Positions 1 through 6,197 of a DNA stretch of 14,668 nt are shown piece by piece; the stretch's first letter is position 1; every line of letters begins with the position of its first letter. The translations under genes and the position numbers were made by a program. Source of the DNA: Fen-1077 sp050014355 (GTDB lineage: Bacteria > Chloroflexota > Dehalococcoidia > Dehalococcoidales > RBG-16-60-22); NCBI GenBank assembly GCA_050014355.1, contig JBEKDL010000048.1:1-14668 (forward strand). Reading direction: 5' to 3'. The notes under the pieces were generated by a model. That model was not told the DNA's origin and ran no database searches. It saw only the letters and a list, made by a program, of their open reading frames with translations.

Positions 1-79
1 GCGGTCGAGGGGGCGCGTAAGCCCCATCCGGAAACATTCCAGCCATATCACTGTCGTCGTCGCGGAGCAGGAGGGTTAA
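1..79 (+). CDS. rplV: 50S ribosomal protein L22, C-terminal end (partial)
   Basis: Only the last 25 codons and the stop are present; the reading frame starts at base 2 and ends in TAA at 77-79. The tail reads RSRGRVSPIRKHSSHITVVVAEQEG, which fits the conserved L22 ending in which an R/G-rich segment is followed by a SHITIVV-type beta strand. L22 binds 23S rRNA, and its long hairpin lines the peptide exit tunnel; that hairpin lies outside the window. The stop overlaps the rpsC start by one base (TAATG), so L22 and S3 translation are probably coupled. Its position directly before rpsC is the usual S10-operon order. Confidence 0.93.
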   Translation, partial: RSRGRVSPIRKHSSHITVVVAEQEG

Positions 80-1260
80 TGGGCCATAAAGTTCACCCGA
101 CGGGTTTCAGGCTTGGTGTCATCAAAGACTGGCAGTCCAAGTGGTACAGCGATACCCATTATGCCGAGTTCGTCAGGGAAGACAATAAGCTCCGGGAAGA
201 GATAAAAAATAAGTACCCGGAAGCCTCAATTTCTTTAATTGAAATTGACCGTCAGGCCAAGGACGTGACCATTACTTTGCATACCGCCCGGCCCGGCATC
301 GTCATCGGGAGGGGTGGCCAGAGAGTCGAAGAAATGAGACAGCACCTCGAGGGCCTCATCGGGAAAAAGATACGTTTGAACATCCAGGAAATCCGCCAGC
401 CGGAGCTGGATGCTTACCTCGTGGCGCGTTCGGTGGCGGACCAGATTGTGCGGCGCGTCGCTTACCGGCGGGCTATGAAACAGGCCATTTTCCGCACCAT
501 TCAATCGGGCGCCAAAGGTATCAAGGTGAGCTGTGCCGGCCGGCTGGCCAACGCGGAAATCGCCCGCCGCCAGACGTCCCACCAGGGACAGGTGCCTCTG
601 CACACGCTCCGGGCCGATATCGATTACGGCTTTACTGAAGCGCATACGACACTTGGTCGCATCGGAGTCAAGGTCTGGATATATAAGGGACAGGTGCTTC
701 CGGAACTGGTAGTACCTGAAGCCGAGGCTAAAAAAGCGGAAGTGGCCCCAGAGGCCACCCCGGCCATAGTAGAAACCCAGATTAAAGAAAAACTGGCGGA
801 GGCCGCGGCCGCGGTAGCCGCACCTGAAATAGCCGAGATTAAACCGGCCAAACCTAAGGCCAAAAAAGTCGTGAAAGAGGCTGAAGAAAAGCCGGCGGCA
901 GCGGAAGTAGCCGTGGAAAAGGCGGCTAAACCCAAAGCTGCGGTAGAAAAACCTGTCAAAGCCAAAGCAGCCGAAGAAAAACCCGCGGAACCCAAAGAGG
1001 TCGAGGAAAAGGCAGCTAAACCCAAAGCAGCGGTAGAAAAGGCTGTTAAAGCCAAAGCAGCCGAGGAAAAACCCGCTAAGGCCAAGGCAACCGAAGAAAA
1101 GACCGTTGAGCCTAAAGCCGAAGCAGAACCCGCAGCGCCGAAGCGGCGGAAAAAGGCGGAACCCGCGGCTGAAGTGAAAGAACCAAAGCCGGCTATTGAA
1201 AAGAAGACCAAAGAGCCGACGAAGAAGAAAGAGAAAGAGGCTAAGGATGGAGCAGCCTAA
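79..1260 (+). CDS. rpsC: 30S ribosomal protein S3 with long repetitive C-terminal extension
   Basis: S3 sits on the 30S head at the mRNA entry channel, binds 16S rRNA and contributes to mRNA unwinding. Residues 1-210 are an ordinary S3. They carry the MGHKVHPTGFRLG start, a KH-type RNA-binding domain with the GRGG loop at 77-80, the YRRAMK helix around 129-134 (equivalent to the helicase residues R131/R132/K135 of E. coli) and the VPLHTLRADIDYG signature at 172-184. The protein is 393 residues, against the usual 210-230. Residues from about 211 to 393 are an Ala/Lys/Glu/Pro-rich tail containing a ten-residue repeat at 270-349 and a lysine-rich end. The ATG start follows GGAGG at about 70-75 and shares one base with the rplV stop. 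The 3' end overlaps the rplP start by 14 bases. No frameshift is visible, and the tail keeps a clean frame to the stop. Confidence 0.97.
   Translation: MGHKVHPTGFRLGVIKDWQSKWYSDTHYAEFVREDNKLREEIKNKYPEASISLIEIDRQAKDVTITLHTARPGIVIGRGGQRVEEMRQHLEGLIGKKIRLNIQEIRQPELDAYLVARSVADQIVRRVAYRRAMKQAIFRTIQSGAKGIKVSCAGRLANAEIARRQTSHQGQVPLHTLRADIDYGFTEAHTTLGRIGVKVWIYKGQVLPELVVPEAEAKKAEVAPEATPAIVETQIKEKLAEAAAAVAAPEIAEIKPAKPKAKKVVKEAEEKPAAAEVAVEKAAKPKAAVEKPVKAKAAEEKPAEPKEVEEKAAKPKAAVEKAVKAKAAEEKPAKAKATEEKTVEPKAEAEPAAPKRRKKAEPAAEVKEPKPAIEKKTKEPTKKKEKEAKDGAA
886..1125 (+). repeat. In-frame 30-bp tandem repeat encoding a ten-residue S3 tail module
   Basis: Eight consecutive 30-base units begin at 886, 916, 946, 976, 1006, 1036, 1066 and 1096. 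Each encodes a decapeptide starting EK, except for drift at the end: EKPAAAEVAV, EKAAKPKAAV, EKPVKAKAAE, EKPAEPKEVE, EKAAKPKAAV, EKAVKAKAAE, EKPAKAKATE, EKTVEPKAEA. Units 2-4 (916-1005) and 5-7 (1006-1095) form a higher-order 90-base duplication with 25 of 30 residues identical. The array probably grew by unequal exchange or slippage. The composition suggests a charged, flexible or helical tail; structure is not shown by sequence alone. Confidence 0.93.
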
Positions 1261-1687
1261 GCGCGTTAAATATCGTAAGTCGCAGAGAGGGCGGCGCAAC
1301 GGCACGGCGCAGGCCGGCAATGCTGTCGACTTCGGCGACTATGGTATGCAGGCTTTGGAATCGGCCTGGATTACCGCCGCCCAGCTGGAGGCAGCCCGGC
1401 GTGCCATCACGCGCCATATCCGCCGCGGCGGCAAGGTATGGATACGTGTTTTCCCGGATAAACCCGTCAGCAAAAAACCCGCCGAGACCCGCATGGGCAG
1501 CGGCAAAGGCCTACCAGACCACTGGGTGTCCGTGGTCAGGTCCGGCCGCATTATGTTTGAAATGGCAGGGGTGGCGGAAAGCGTCGCCCGGGAGGCGATA
1601 CGCCTCGCCGCCCACAAGCTGCCGCTAAAAACCAAGTTCGTCTACCGGGAAACCTTCGGTACGCTCGCCAGCGAGCCGGCCAAGTAG
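1247..1687 (+). CDS. rplP: 50S ribosomal protein L16
   Basis: L16 binds 23S rRNA near the A-site tRNA elbow and is a late assembly protein of the large subunit. The 146-residue product has the family's PKRVKYRK start (4-11), FGDYGMQALE (29-38) and TRMGSGKG (81-88); R82 aligns with the arginine that is hydroxylated in E. coli L16. The GRIMFEMAGV segment (100-109) is also typical, and the length is normal. I chose the ATG at 1247 because conservation begins there and AGAGG lies at 1236-1240. An upstream TTG at 1196 would add 17 residues of Arg/Lys-rich sequence that is simply the S3 tail read in another frame. The gene overlaps the last 14 bases of rpsC. Confidence 0.96.
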   Translation: MEQPKRVKYRKSQRGRRNGTAQAGNAVDFGDYGMQALESAWITAAQLEAARRAITRHIRRGGKVWIRVFPDKPVSKKPAETRMGSGKGLPDHWVSVVRSGRIMFEMAGVAESVAREAIRLAAHKLPLKTKFVYRETFGTLASEPAK

Positions 1688-1694
1688 GAAAATT

Positions 1695-1898
1695 ATGGAT
1701 ACGAAACTTAAAGAATTTAGAGAACTCGGCGCCGATGACCTGAAAAAGCATCTGGAAGAAACCCACCAGGAGCTTTTTAACCTGCGCTTTCGCCTCGCCA
1801 CCAAGCAGCTGGTGAACCACCGCGAGGTGCGGAGGGTGAAGCGGAAAATTGCTCGTCTGGAGACCCTTCTCAAGGAAAAAGAGCTGGGTATAAGGTAG
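1695..1898 (+). CDS. rpmC: 50S ribosomal protein L29
   Basis: L29 is a small two-helix protein at the peptide tunnel exit, next to L23, where it forms part of the docking area for trigger factor and SRP. The 67-residue product has the expected antiparallel helical hairpin. Its first helix carries LKEFRELGADDL, the turn follows ELFNLRFRLATKQL (27-40), and the second helix includes RRVKRKIARLETLL. Length and motifs match the family. The start is an ATG seven bases after the rplP stop, with AGGA at 1686-1689 overlapping that stop codon. Nothing unusual is seen. Confidence 0.96.
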   Translation: MDTKLKEFRELGADDLKKHLEETHQELFNLRFRLATKQLVNHREVRRVKRKIARLETLLKEKELGIR

Positions 1899-1909
1899 GT
1901 TGGGACATT

Positions 1910-2194
1910 ATGGAAGAAAAACGCAAGACCAGAGTCGGCAAAGTCATTGGCGATAAAATGAATAAGACCGTCATTGTCGCCGTGAATACGCCCTGGCGCC
2001 ATCCGGTATACCACAAGACCGTCCGAAGGGTCGTAAAATATTACGTCCACGATGAAAAGAAACAGAGCAAGACCGGCGATACGGTCATGATTGTAGAAAC
2101 CCGCCCCATCTCCCGGCTCAAGAGATGGCGCATCGCGGAAGTGATGAACAAGGCAGAAGTGGCGGTCATTAAACCCAGTGAGATAACGACTTAG
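1910..2194 (+). CDS. rpsQ: 30S ribosomal protein S17
   Basis: S17 is a primary 16S rRNA binder with an OB-fold, needed early in 30S assembly. The 94-residue product shows the family order: RKTRVGKVIGDKMNKTVIVAV at the start, HPVYHKTVRR (31-40), the VHDE motif near 46-49, then GDTV and ETRPISRLKRW toward the end. A C-terminal tail of about 15 residues after the core is slightly longer than in E. coli, which is common outside the Proteobacteria. The ATG start is 11 bases after rpmC, with an AGGTAGGT Shine-Dalgarno region at about 1893-1900. Confidence 0.96.
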   Translation: MEEKRKTRVGKVIGDKMNKTVIVAVNTPWRHPVYHKTVRRVVKYYVHDEKKQSKTGDTVMIVETRPISRLKRWRIAEVMNKAEVAVIKPSEITT

Positions 2195-2212
2195 GATTTT
2201 GGTGAAGCAGAA

Positions 2213-2581
2213 ATGATTCAAATGCAGACCATGCTCAAGGTAGCCGATAACACCGGCGCGCGCGAAATCATGTGCATCAACGTCCTCGGCGGCAGCCGCC
2301 GGAAATATGCCCGGATAGGCGATGTCATCGTGGCCTCGGTGAAAAAGGCCATACCCAACGCGCCCACCAAGAAGGGCGATATCGTGCGCGCTATTGTCGT
2401 GCGCCAGGCCTACCCGTACCGGCGCAACGATGGCTCGTATATCAGGTTCGATGAAAACGCCGCGGTCATACTGACCGAAAAAAATAACCCGAAAGGCACT
2501 CGCATCTTTGGCCCGGTAGCCAGGGAGCTAAGAGATAAAAACTACACCAAGATTATTTCGCTGGCGCCCGAAGTACTGTAA
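2213..2581 (+). CDS. rplN: 50S ribosomal protein L14
   Basis: L14 is a highly conserved beta-barrel protein on the 50S intersubunit face, forming a bridge to 16S rRNA and serving as the binding site of silencing factor RsfS. The 122-residue length is canonical. Diagnostic segments are MIQMQTMLKVADNTGAR at the N-terminus, CINVLGG, the GDVIVASVKKA strand, VVRQAYPYRRNDGSYIRFDENAAV in the middle and GTRIFGPVARELR near the end. It lies 18 bases after rpsQ and 13 before rplX, in the standard spc-operon order. The ATG start is preceded by a moderate GGTGA. No anomalies are visible. Confidence 0.97.
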   Translation: MIQMQTMLKVADNTGAREIMCINVLGGSRRKYARIGDVIVASVKKAIPNAPTKKGDIVRAIVVRQAYPYRRNDGSYIRFDENAAVILTEKNNPKGTRIFGPVARELRDKNYTKIISLAPEVL

Positions 2582-2594
2582 AGGCAGATAAGGT

Positions 2595-2906
2595 ATGAAA
2601 ATCAGGAAAGACGATAACGTGCTGGTCATCGCCGGCAAAGACAAGGGGAAAAAGGGCAAGGTCCGCTTTGCCTATCCGCGCAAAGAGCAGGTGATAGTGG
2701 AAGGCCTAAACTTCGTGAAAAAGCATTCCAAAGCCAAGGGGGCGGTCAGGCAGGCCGGCATCATCGACCTCGAAGCGCCGCTAGCCGTTTCCAAGGTCAT
2801 GCTGCTGTGCGGTAAATGTAATAAACCCGCCCGCCTCGGCTATAAAACACTGGAGGACGGACGGAAGGTCAGATTCTGCCGTGTATGCCGCGAGGTGATT
2901 GAATAA
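2595..2906 (+). CDS. rplX: 50S ribosomal protein L24, Cys4 (zinc-binding) form
   Basis: L24 is an assembly initiator that binds the 5' end of 23S rRNA and reaches toward the tunnel exit. The 103-residue product has the N-terminal KOW motif (residues 3-30, DDNVLVIAGKDKGKKGKV), a VEGLNFVKKHSK segment and a C-terminal four-cysteine cluster (C72, C75, C95, C98: CGKC and CRVC). Such a cluster is expected to bind zinc and is absent from E. coli L24. Its stop is one base before the rplE start, and the GAGGTGA at 2892-2898 in its last codons serves as the rplE ribosome binding site, so the two are probably coupled. Confidence 0.96.
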   Translation: MKIRKDDNVLVIAGKDKGKKGKVRFAYPRKEQVIVEGLNFVKKHSKAKGAVRQAGIIDLEAPLAVSKVMLLCGKCNKPARLGYKTLEDGRKVRFCRVCREVIE

Positions 2907-2907
2907 C

Positions 2908-3459
2908 ATGGCGAGACTTAAGGACAGGTACAGCGAAGAGGTCGTGCCCCGCCTGATGGAGCTCTGCGGATATAAAAATATCATGCAGGTGCCGCGCCTA
3001 GAAAAAATCGTGCTCAACATCGGCCTGGGCGAAGCGATAACGAATGCCAAGGCGCTGGAAGCGGCCCAGGGCGACCTGACGTCCATCGCCGGGCAACACC
3101 CGGTGATTACCCGCTCCAGGAAATCCATCGCCAACTTCCGGCTAAGGGCCGGCATGCCCATCGGGCTGAAGGTGACGCTGCGCGGCGAGCGCATGTACCA
3201 CTTCTTCGATAAACTGGTGAACGCGGTGCTGCCACGCATGCACGAGTTCCAGGGGGTCCCGACGGACTCGTTCGACGGGCGCGGTAATTATACCATGGGA
3301 TTTAAAGAGCAAATACTGTTCCCTGAAATCGAGTACGATAAAGTGGATAAAATCCGGGGGATGGAAATAGTAATTGTCACCACCGCCAGGAATGACGAAG
3401 ACGGCAGACGCCTGCTCGAGCTGATGGGGATGCCCTTCGCCAAAGATGGAGCGAGCTAA
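2908..3459 (+). CDS. rplE: 50S ribosomal protein L5
   Basis: L5 binds 5S rRNA and the central protuberance and contacts P-site tRNA and the small-subunit head. The 183-residue product has the family features: MARLKDRYSEEVVPRLM start, KIVLNIGLGEA, GQHPVITRSRKSIANFRLRAGMPIG split across 66-90, RGERMYHFFDKLVN, and the FPEIEYDKV and GMEIVIVTTA strands near the end. I prefer the ATG at 2908, because GAGGTGA (2892-2898) lies nine bases upstream. A TTG at 2899 would sit directly on that Shine-Dalgarno and add only three non-conserved residues. The stop lies two bases before rpsN. Confidence 0.97.
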   Translation: MARLKDRYSEEVVPRLMELCGYKNIMQVPRLEKIVLNIGLGEAITNAKALEAAQGDLTSIAGQHPVITRSRKSIANFRLRAGMPIGLKVTLRGERMYHFFDKLVNAVLPRMHEFQGVPTDSFDGRGNYTMGFKEQILFPEIEYDKVDKIRGMEIVIVTTARNDEDGRRLLELMGMPFAKDGAS

Positions 3460-3461
3460 CT

Positions 3462-3647
3462 ATGGCTAAAAAATCGTTGATTTTAAAATCGGAGCGCACG
3501 CCCAAGTACCCGGTACGCAAGCATAACCGGTGTAAACTTTGCGGGCGGCCCCGCGCCTACATACGTAAATTCGGCATCTGCCGGATATGCTTCCGGACGC
3601 TAGCCCTCGAAGCGCAGCTCCCCGGAGTAAGAAAATCTAGCTGGTAG
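3462..3647 (+). CDS. rpsN: 30S ribosomal protein S14, short zinc (type Z) form
   Basis: S14 binds the 3' domain of 16S rRNA in the 30S head next to S3 and S10. The 61-residue length and the four cysteines (C24, C27, C40, C43, in CKLCGRPRAYIRKFGICRIC order) identify the short zinc-ribbon form rather than the roughly 100-residue cysteine-free form of E. coli. The family ending LPGVRKSSW is intact. The gene starts two bases after rplE, with GGAG at 3448-3451 inside the rplE 3' end. Zinc binding is inferred from the cysteines. Confidence 0.97.
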   Translation: MAKKSLILKSERTPKYPVRKHNRCKLCGRPRAYIRKFGICRICFRTLALEAQLPGVRKSSW

Positions 3648-3669
3648 CTAAAGAAGGAAAATATCAGTT

Positions 3670-4068
3670 ATGACAGTTACTGACCCAATCGCCGATTTGT
3701 TAACCCGGATACGGAATGCCGGAATGGTGAAGCACGACAGCGTCATCGTGCCCGCTTCCAAGATGAAGCTGGCCATCGCCAAAATCCTCAAGGAGGAAGG
3801 CTTTATTATCGACTACGAGGTGGTCAAGGGCAAACCGCACCGTGAGATTAAAATACAGCTCCGGTATCTGGAAAATAACCGGCCGGCTATCTCCGGGCTT
3901 AAGAGAGTCAGCAAACCAGGGCTGCGTGTGTACGTGCAAAAGAAGGAGATCCCCCGCGTTTACGGCGGCATGGGTATCGCCATTATTTCCACACCTGGCG
4001 GTCTCCGCACCGGGCATCAGGCATGGCGCCAGAGTACCGGCGGCGAACTGTTATGTTATGTCTGGTAA
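3670..4068 (+). CDS. rpsH: 30S ribosomal protein S8
   Basis: S8 binds helix 21 of 16S rRNA and is central to platform assembly; in E. coli it also represses the spc operon by binding mRNA at rplE. The 132-residue product begins TDPIADLLTRIRNAG and has the LKEEGFI segment, LKRVSKPGLRVYV and the C-terminal GELLCYVW signature. The stretch GGLRTGHQAWRQSTGG just before the end is somewhat divergent from the usual TGREARK-type sequence but stays in frame. The ATG start has GAAGGA at 3653-3658, a rather long spacing of 11 bases. No E. coli-type S8 target hairpin could be recognised by eye at the rplX-rplE junction. Confidence 0.96.
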   Translation: MTVTDPIADLLTRIRNAGMVKHDSVIVPASKMKLAIAKILKEEGFIIDYEVVKGKPHREIKIQLRYLENNRPAISGLKRVSKPGLRVYVQKKEIPRVYGGMGIAIISTPGGLRTGHQAWRQSTGGELLCYVW

Positions 4069-4089
4069 ACCAATCCTGGAGTGACATGA

Positions 4090-4644
4090 ATGTCTAGAAT
4101 AGGAAAATTGCCAATAGCCATACCGTCCGGGGTGACGGTGAATATCAAAGGGGACTCTATCGCGATAAAAGGCCCCAGGGGCGAGCTTAAGCGTACACTG
4201 CCCCCCGATATGTCGGTGAAAATGGAGGGCAATAGCCTGCTCGTATCCCGGCCTGATGACAGCAAAAAACACCGTGCTTTTCACGGCCTGACACGCAGCC
4301 TCCTGGCAAACATGGTCGAGGGGGTGTCCAAGGGCTTTGAGAAGACACTGGAAATAGTCGGCGTGGGCTTCCGCGCCGAGAAAACCGGGAATAACCTTAC
4401 GCTTCGCCTGGGGTTCTCGCACACGGTGGAAGTCAAACCTTTACCCGGCATAGCGCTGGGCGTGGAAGGCAATAACCGGATTAAGGTCAGCGGCATCGAT
4501 AAAGAGGTCGTCGGCGAGATGGCGGCGGAAATCCGGGCCATCCGCAAGCGCGATGTTTATAAGGGCAAGGGTATCAGATACGCCGGAGAGGTTGTCCATC
4601 TCAAGCCGGGCAAGGCCGGTAAAGCGGTTGGTAGGACGCAATAA
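4090..4644 (+). CDS. rplF: 50S ribosomal protein L6
   Basis: L6 binds 23S rRNA near the factor-binding centre and sarcin-ricin loop and is needed for late 50S assembly. The 184-residue product has the two L6 repeats. The start SRIGKLPIAIPSGVTV and the GPRGEL motif belong to the first. The second carries GVGFRAEK, LRLGFSH and the C-terminal KGKGIRYAGEVVHLKPGKAGK signature. The length is normal. The start is the ATG at 4090 with GGAG at 4078-4081; another ATG at 4086 is out of frame and stops after three codons. The stop is two bases before rplR. Confidence 0.97.
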   Translation: MSRIGKLPIAIPSGVTVNIKGDSIAIKGPRGELKRTLPPDMSVKMEGNSLLVSRPDDSKKHRAFHGLTRSLLANMVEGVSKGFEKTLEIVGVGFRAEKTGNNLTLRLGFSHTVEVKPLPGIALGVEGNNRIKVSGIDKEVVGEMAAEIRAIRKRDVYKGKGIRYAGEVVHLKPGKAGKAVGRTQ

Positions 4645-4646
4645 AG

Positions 4647-5012
4647 ATGAGTAAAATAGATACACGAGAAGCGCGCCAGAGAAGACATATCAGGGTCAGG
4701 CAGAAGATTAGCGGCACGGCCGGGAGGCCCCGCCTGTGCGTTTTCCGCAGCCTGAACCATATTTACGCGCAGGTTGTCGATGACGAAAAGGGAAGCACCC
4801 TGGTCGCGGCCTCGACACTGGACACTGAAATCAAGAAAGACTCTAAAGGCAAGAAAAAGACCGGCCGGGCCGAACTGGTCGGCCTGCTGGTCGCTAAACG
4901 AGCCGTAGAGAAGGGAATCAGTCAGATAACGTTTGACCGCGGCGGCTTTAAGTACCAGGGCCGCGTTAAAGCGCTGGCCGATGCCGCGCGCAAGGGCGGG
5001 CTCAAGTTCTAA
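4647..5012 (+). CDS. rplR: 50S ribosomal protein L18
   Basis: L18 binds 5S rRNA with L5 and helps place it in the central protuberance. The 121-residue product has an Arg-rich N-terminus (ARQRRHIRVRQKISGTAGRPRLCVFRS), the NHIYAQVVDDEKGSTLVAAST segment and the characteristic ending DRGGFKYQGRVKALADAARKGGLKF, written here as 97-121. Length and motifs are canonical. The start is two bases after rplF, with an AGGA at 4633-4636 inside the rplF end, suggesting coupling. It lies 19 bases before rpsE. Confidence 0.97.
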   Translation: MSKIDTREARQRRHIRVRQKISGTAGRPRLCVFRSLNHIYAQVVDDEKGSTLVAASTLDTEIKKDSKGKKKTGRAELVGLLVAKRAVEKGISQITFDRGGFKYQGRVKALADAARKGGLKF

Positions 5013-5031
5013 AGAAGATGAGGCAAGCGGG

Positions 5032-5556
5032 ATGAAGCAAGCAATCAGTCATATTGACGCGGCCGACCTGAACCTCAACGACAAGCTTATCGATGTCAAC
5101 CGGGTGGCCAAGGTAATGAAAGGGGGCAAGCGCCTCCGCTTCAGTGCCCTGGTCGTCACCGGTGACGGCGCCGGGCATGTCGGTCTCGGCATCGGCAAGG
5201 CTAACGAGGTGCCCGCCGCGATAAGCAAAGGCGGCGCGCAGGCCAGGAAAAATATCATCAAGGTGCCGCTGGTGGGCGGCACGATTCCTCATGAAATCAG
5301 GGCGCATTTCGGCGCTTCGGACGTATTATTGAAACCGGCCATGCCGGGCACCGGTGTCATCGCCGGCGGCAGTGTCCGGGCGGTGGTGGAAGCGAGCGGG
5401 ATAAAAGACATTCTAACCAAATCGCTCGGCAACTCCAACCATATCAACGTCGCCAAGGCGACAATGTTGGCGCTTAGCGAGCTGAAAATCCCCAAGGAAG
5501 AAATAGCCAGGCGCCGGGCGACGGTCAGCGCGGAGGGGGTGGCGGCAAGTGGCTAA
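5032..5556 (+). CDS. rpsE: 30S ribosomal protein S5
   Basis: S5 sits at the mRNA entry and the S4/S5 interface and influences decoding accuracy. The 174-residue product has the N-terminal double-stranded RNA-binding domain (about 15-80), with VNRVAKVMKGGKRLRFSALVV, then GDGAGHVGLGIGKANEVPAAI, and the C-terminal domain with MPGTGVIAGG and GNSNHINVAKATMLAL. The ATG at 5032 is chosen since conservation begins there and GAGG lies at about 5020-5023. The open frame extends upstream to an ATG at 4933, but those 33 residues are rplR read in another frame. The last eight bases overlap rpmD. Confidence 0.96.
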   Translation: MKQAISHIDAADLNLNDKLIDVNRVAKVMKGGKRLRFSALVVTGDGAGHVGLGIGKANEVPAAISKGGAQARKNIIKVPLVGGTIPHEIRAHFGASDVLLKPAMPGTGVIAGGSVRAVVEASGIKDILTKSLGNSNHINVAKATMLALSELKIPKEEIARRRATVSAEGVAASG

Positions 5557-5743
5557 AATAAGGGTCACCTGGGTCAAAAGCTATATCGGCTGTCCTGAAA
5601 GCCAGAGGCTAACCATAAGGTCACTGGGACTGCACCGGCTGAACCACAGCGTCGTCCACGAAGATACGAAATCCGTGCGCGGTATGATTATCAAGGTCAG
5701 ACACCTGGTCAAAGTGGAGGAAGAAGTTGCTCAAACTAAATAA
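5549..5743 (+). CDS. rpmD: 50S ribosomal protein L30, GTG start
   Basis: L30 is a small alpha/beta protein of the large subunit that binds 23S and contacts 5S rRNA regions. The 64-residue product shows the family features VTWVKSYIGCPESQRLTIRSLGL split over residues 6-28, HRLNHSVVHED and the C-terminal strand VRGMIIKVRHLVKVEE. It starts at GTG inside the last codons of rpsE (overlap of eight bases) with GGAGGGGGT at 5532-5540, eight bases away. Its own end overlaps rplO by 17 bases. Overlaps at both ends suggest tight translational coupling. Confidence 0.95.
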   Translation: MAKIRVTWVKSYIGCPESQRLTIRSLGLHRLNHSVVHEDTKSVRGMIIKVRHLVKVEEEVAQTK

Positions 5744-6197
5744 TATCGCCCCGGCACCGGGCTCACGGAAAAACAGGAAGCGCGTCGGCCGCGGCAACGG
5801 CAGCGGCCACGGCACTTATTCCGGGCGCGGCTGTAAAGGACAGAAGGCCCGCGCCGGCAACAATAAGGTGCGTCCCGGCTTTGAGGGCGGCCAGCTGCCT
5901 TTAATCAAGCGCCTGCCCCGGAAGCGCGGTTTCACCAACATCTTCCGGATAGAATATTGTATCGTAAGCGTCGGCGCGCTCAACGCGTTCGAATCCGGCG
6001 CCGAGGTAACCCGGGAAACCATGCTGGCTGCGGGTCTTATTAAATCAGCGACCAGTCCGATTAAAATCCTGGCCGATGGCGAAATCGACCGCCCGCTCAC
6101 GGTCCGGGCGAATAGATTTTCCGCTTCGGCTAAGGCCAAGATAGAAGCCGCCGGCGGCAAGGTTGAGGAGGGAGAGCATGCAGCAAAGGCCCAGTAG
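5727..6197 (+). CDS. rplO: 50S ribosomal protein L15, TTG start
   Basis: L15 is a 50S assembly protein with a long glycine- and basic-rich N-terminal extension that threads through 23S rRNA. The 156-residue product has LNNIAPAPGSRKNRKRVGRG near the start, the GSGHGTYSGRGCKGQKARAG run over 29-48, then RPGFEGGQLPLIKRLPRKRGF and a globular C-terminal half. The TTG at 5727 is the only plausible start: conservation begins at once, and GGAGG at 5716-5720 is six bases upstream. It overlaps rpmD by 17 bases, and its last 20 bases overlap secY. The acidic-to-Ala tail (EEGEHAAKAQ) is short and unconserved. Confidence 0.95.
   Translation: MLKLNNIAPAPGSRKNRKRVGRGNGSGHGTYSGRGCKGQKARAGNNKVRPGFEGGQLPLIKRLPRKRGFTNIFRIEYCIVSVGALNAFESGAEVTRETMLAAGLIKSATSPIKILADGEIDRPLTVRANRFSASAKAKIEAAGGKVEEGEHAAKAQ

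Noticed and set aside
886..1125. Considered as a CRISPR-like or regulatory direct repeat array
   Set aside because: The 30-base units are contiguous with no spacers, stay in frame and encode a drifting decapeptide, so this is a coding repeat.
624..1211. Second minus-strand open frame (195 codons) rich in Ala, Ser and Phe
   Set aside because: Also antisense to the S3 repeat; the periodic composition mirrors the 30-base repeat and has no independent coding evidence.
1196..1246. Upstream TTG start extending L16 by 17 Arg/Lys-rich residues
   Set aside because: L16 conservation begins at the ATG at 1247, which has its own ribosome binding site; the extension is S3 tail DNA in another frame.
235..1320. 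Long minus-strand open frame (361 codons) opposite rpsC
   Set aside because: It is the antisense of S3; the Phe/Leu/Gly/Arg-rich product comes from the Lys/Ala/Glu/Pro codon bias of the repetitive tail and shows no domain or ribosome binding site.
4086..4097. Three-codon open frame (ATG to TAG) overlapping the rplF start
   Set aside because: Could be read as a minimal leader peptide, but it is most easily explained by chance next to the real ATG at 4090.
4933..5031. Upstream ATG that would extend S5 by 33 residues
   Set aside because: The region is fully used by rplR, the extra residues do not resemble S5, and the ATG at 5032 has a suitable ribosome binding site.
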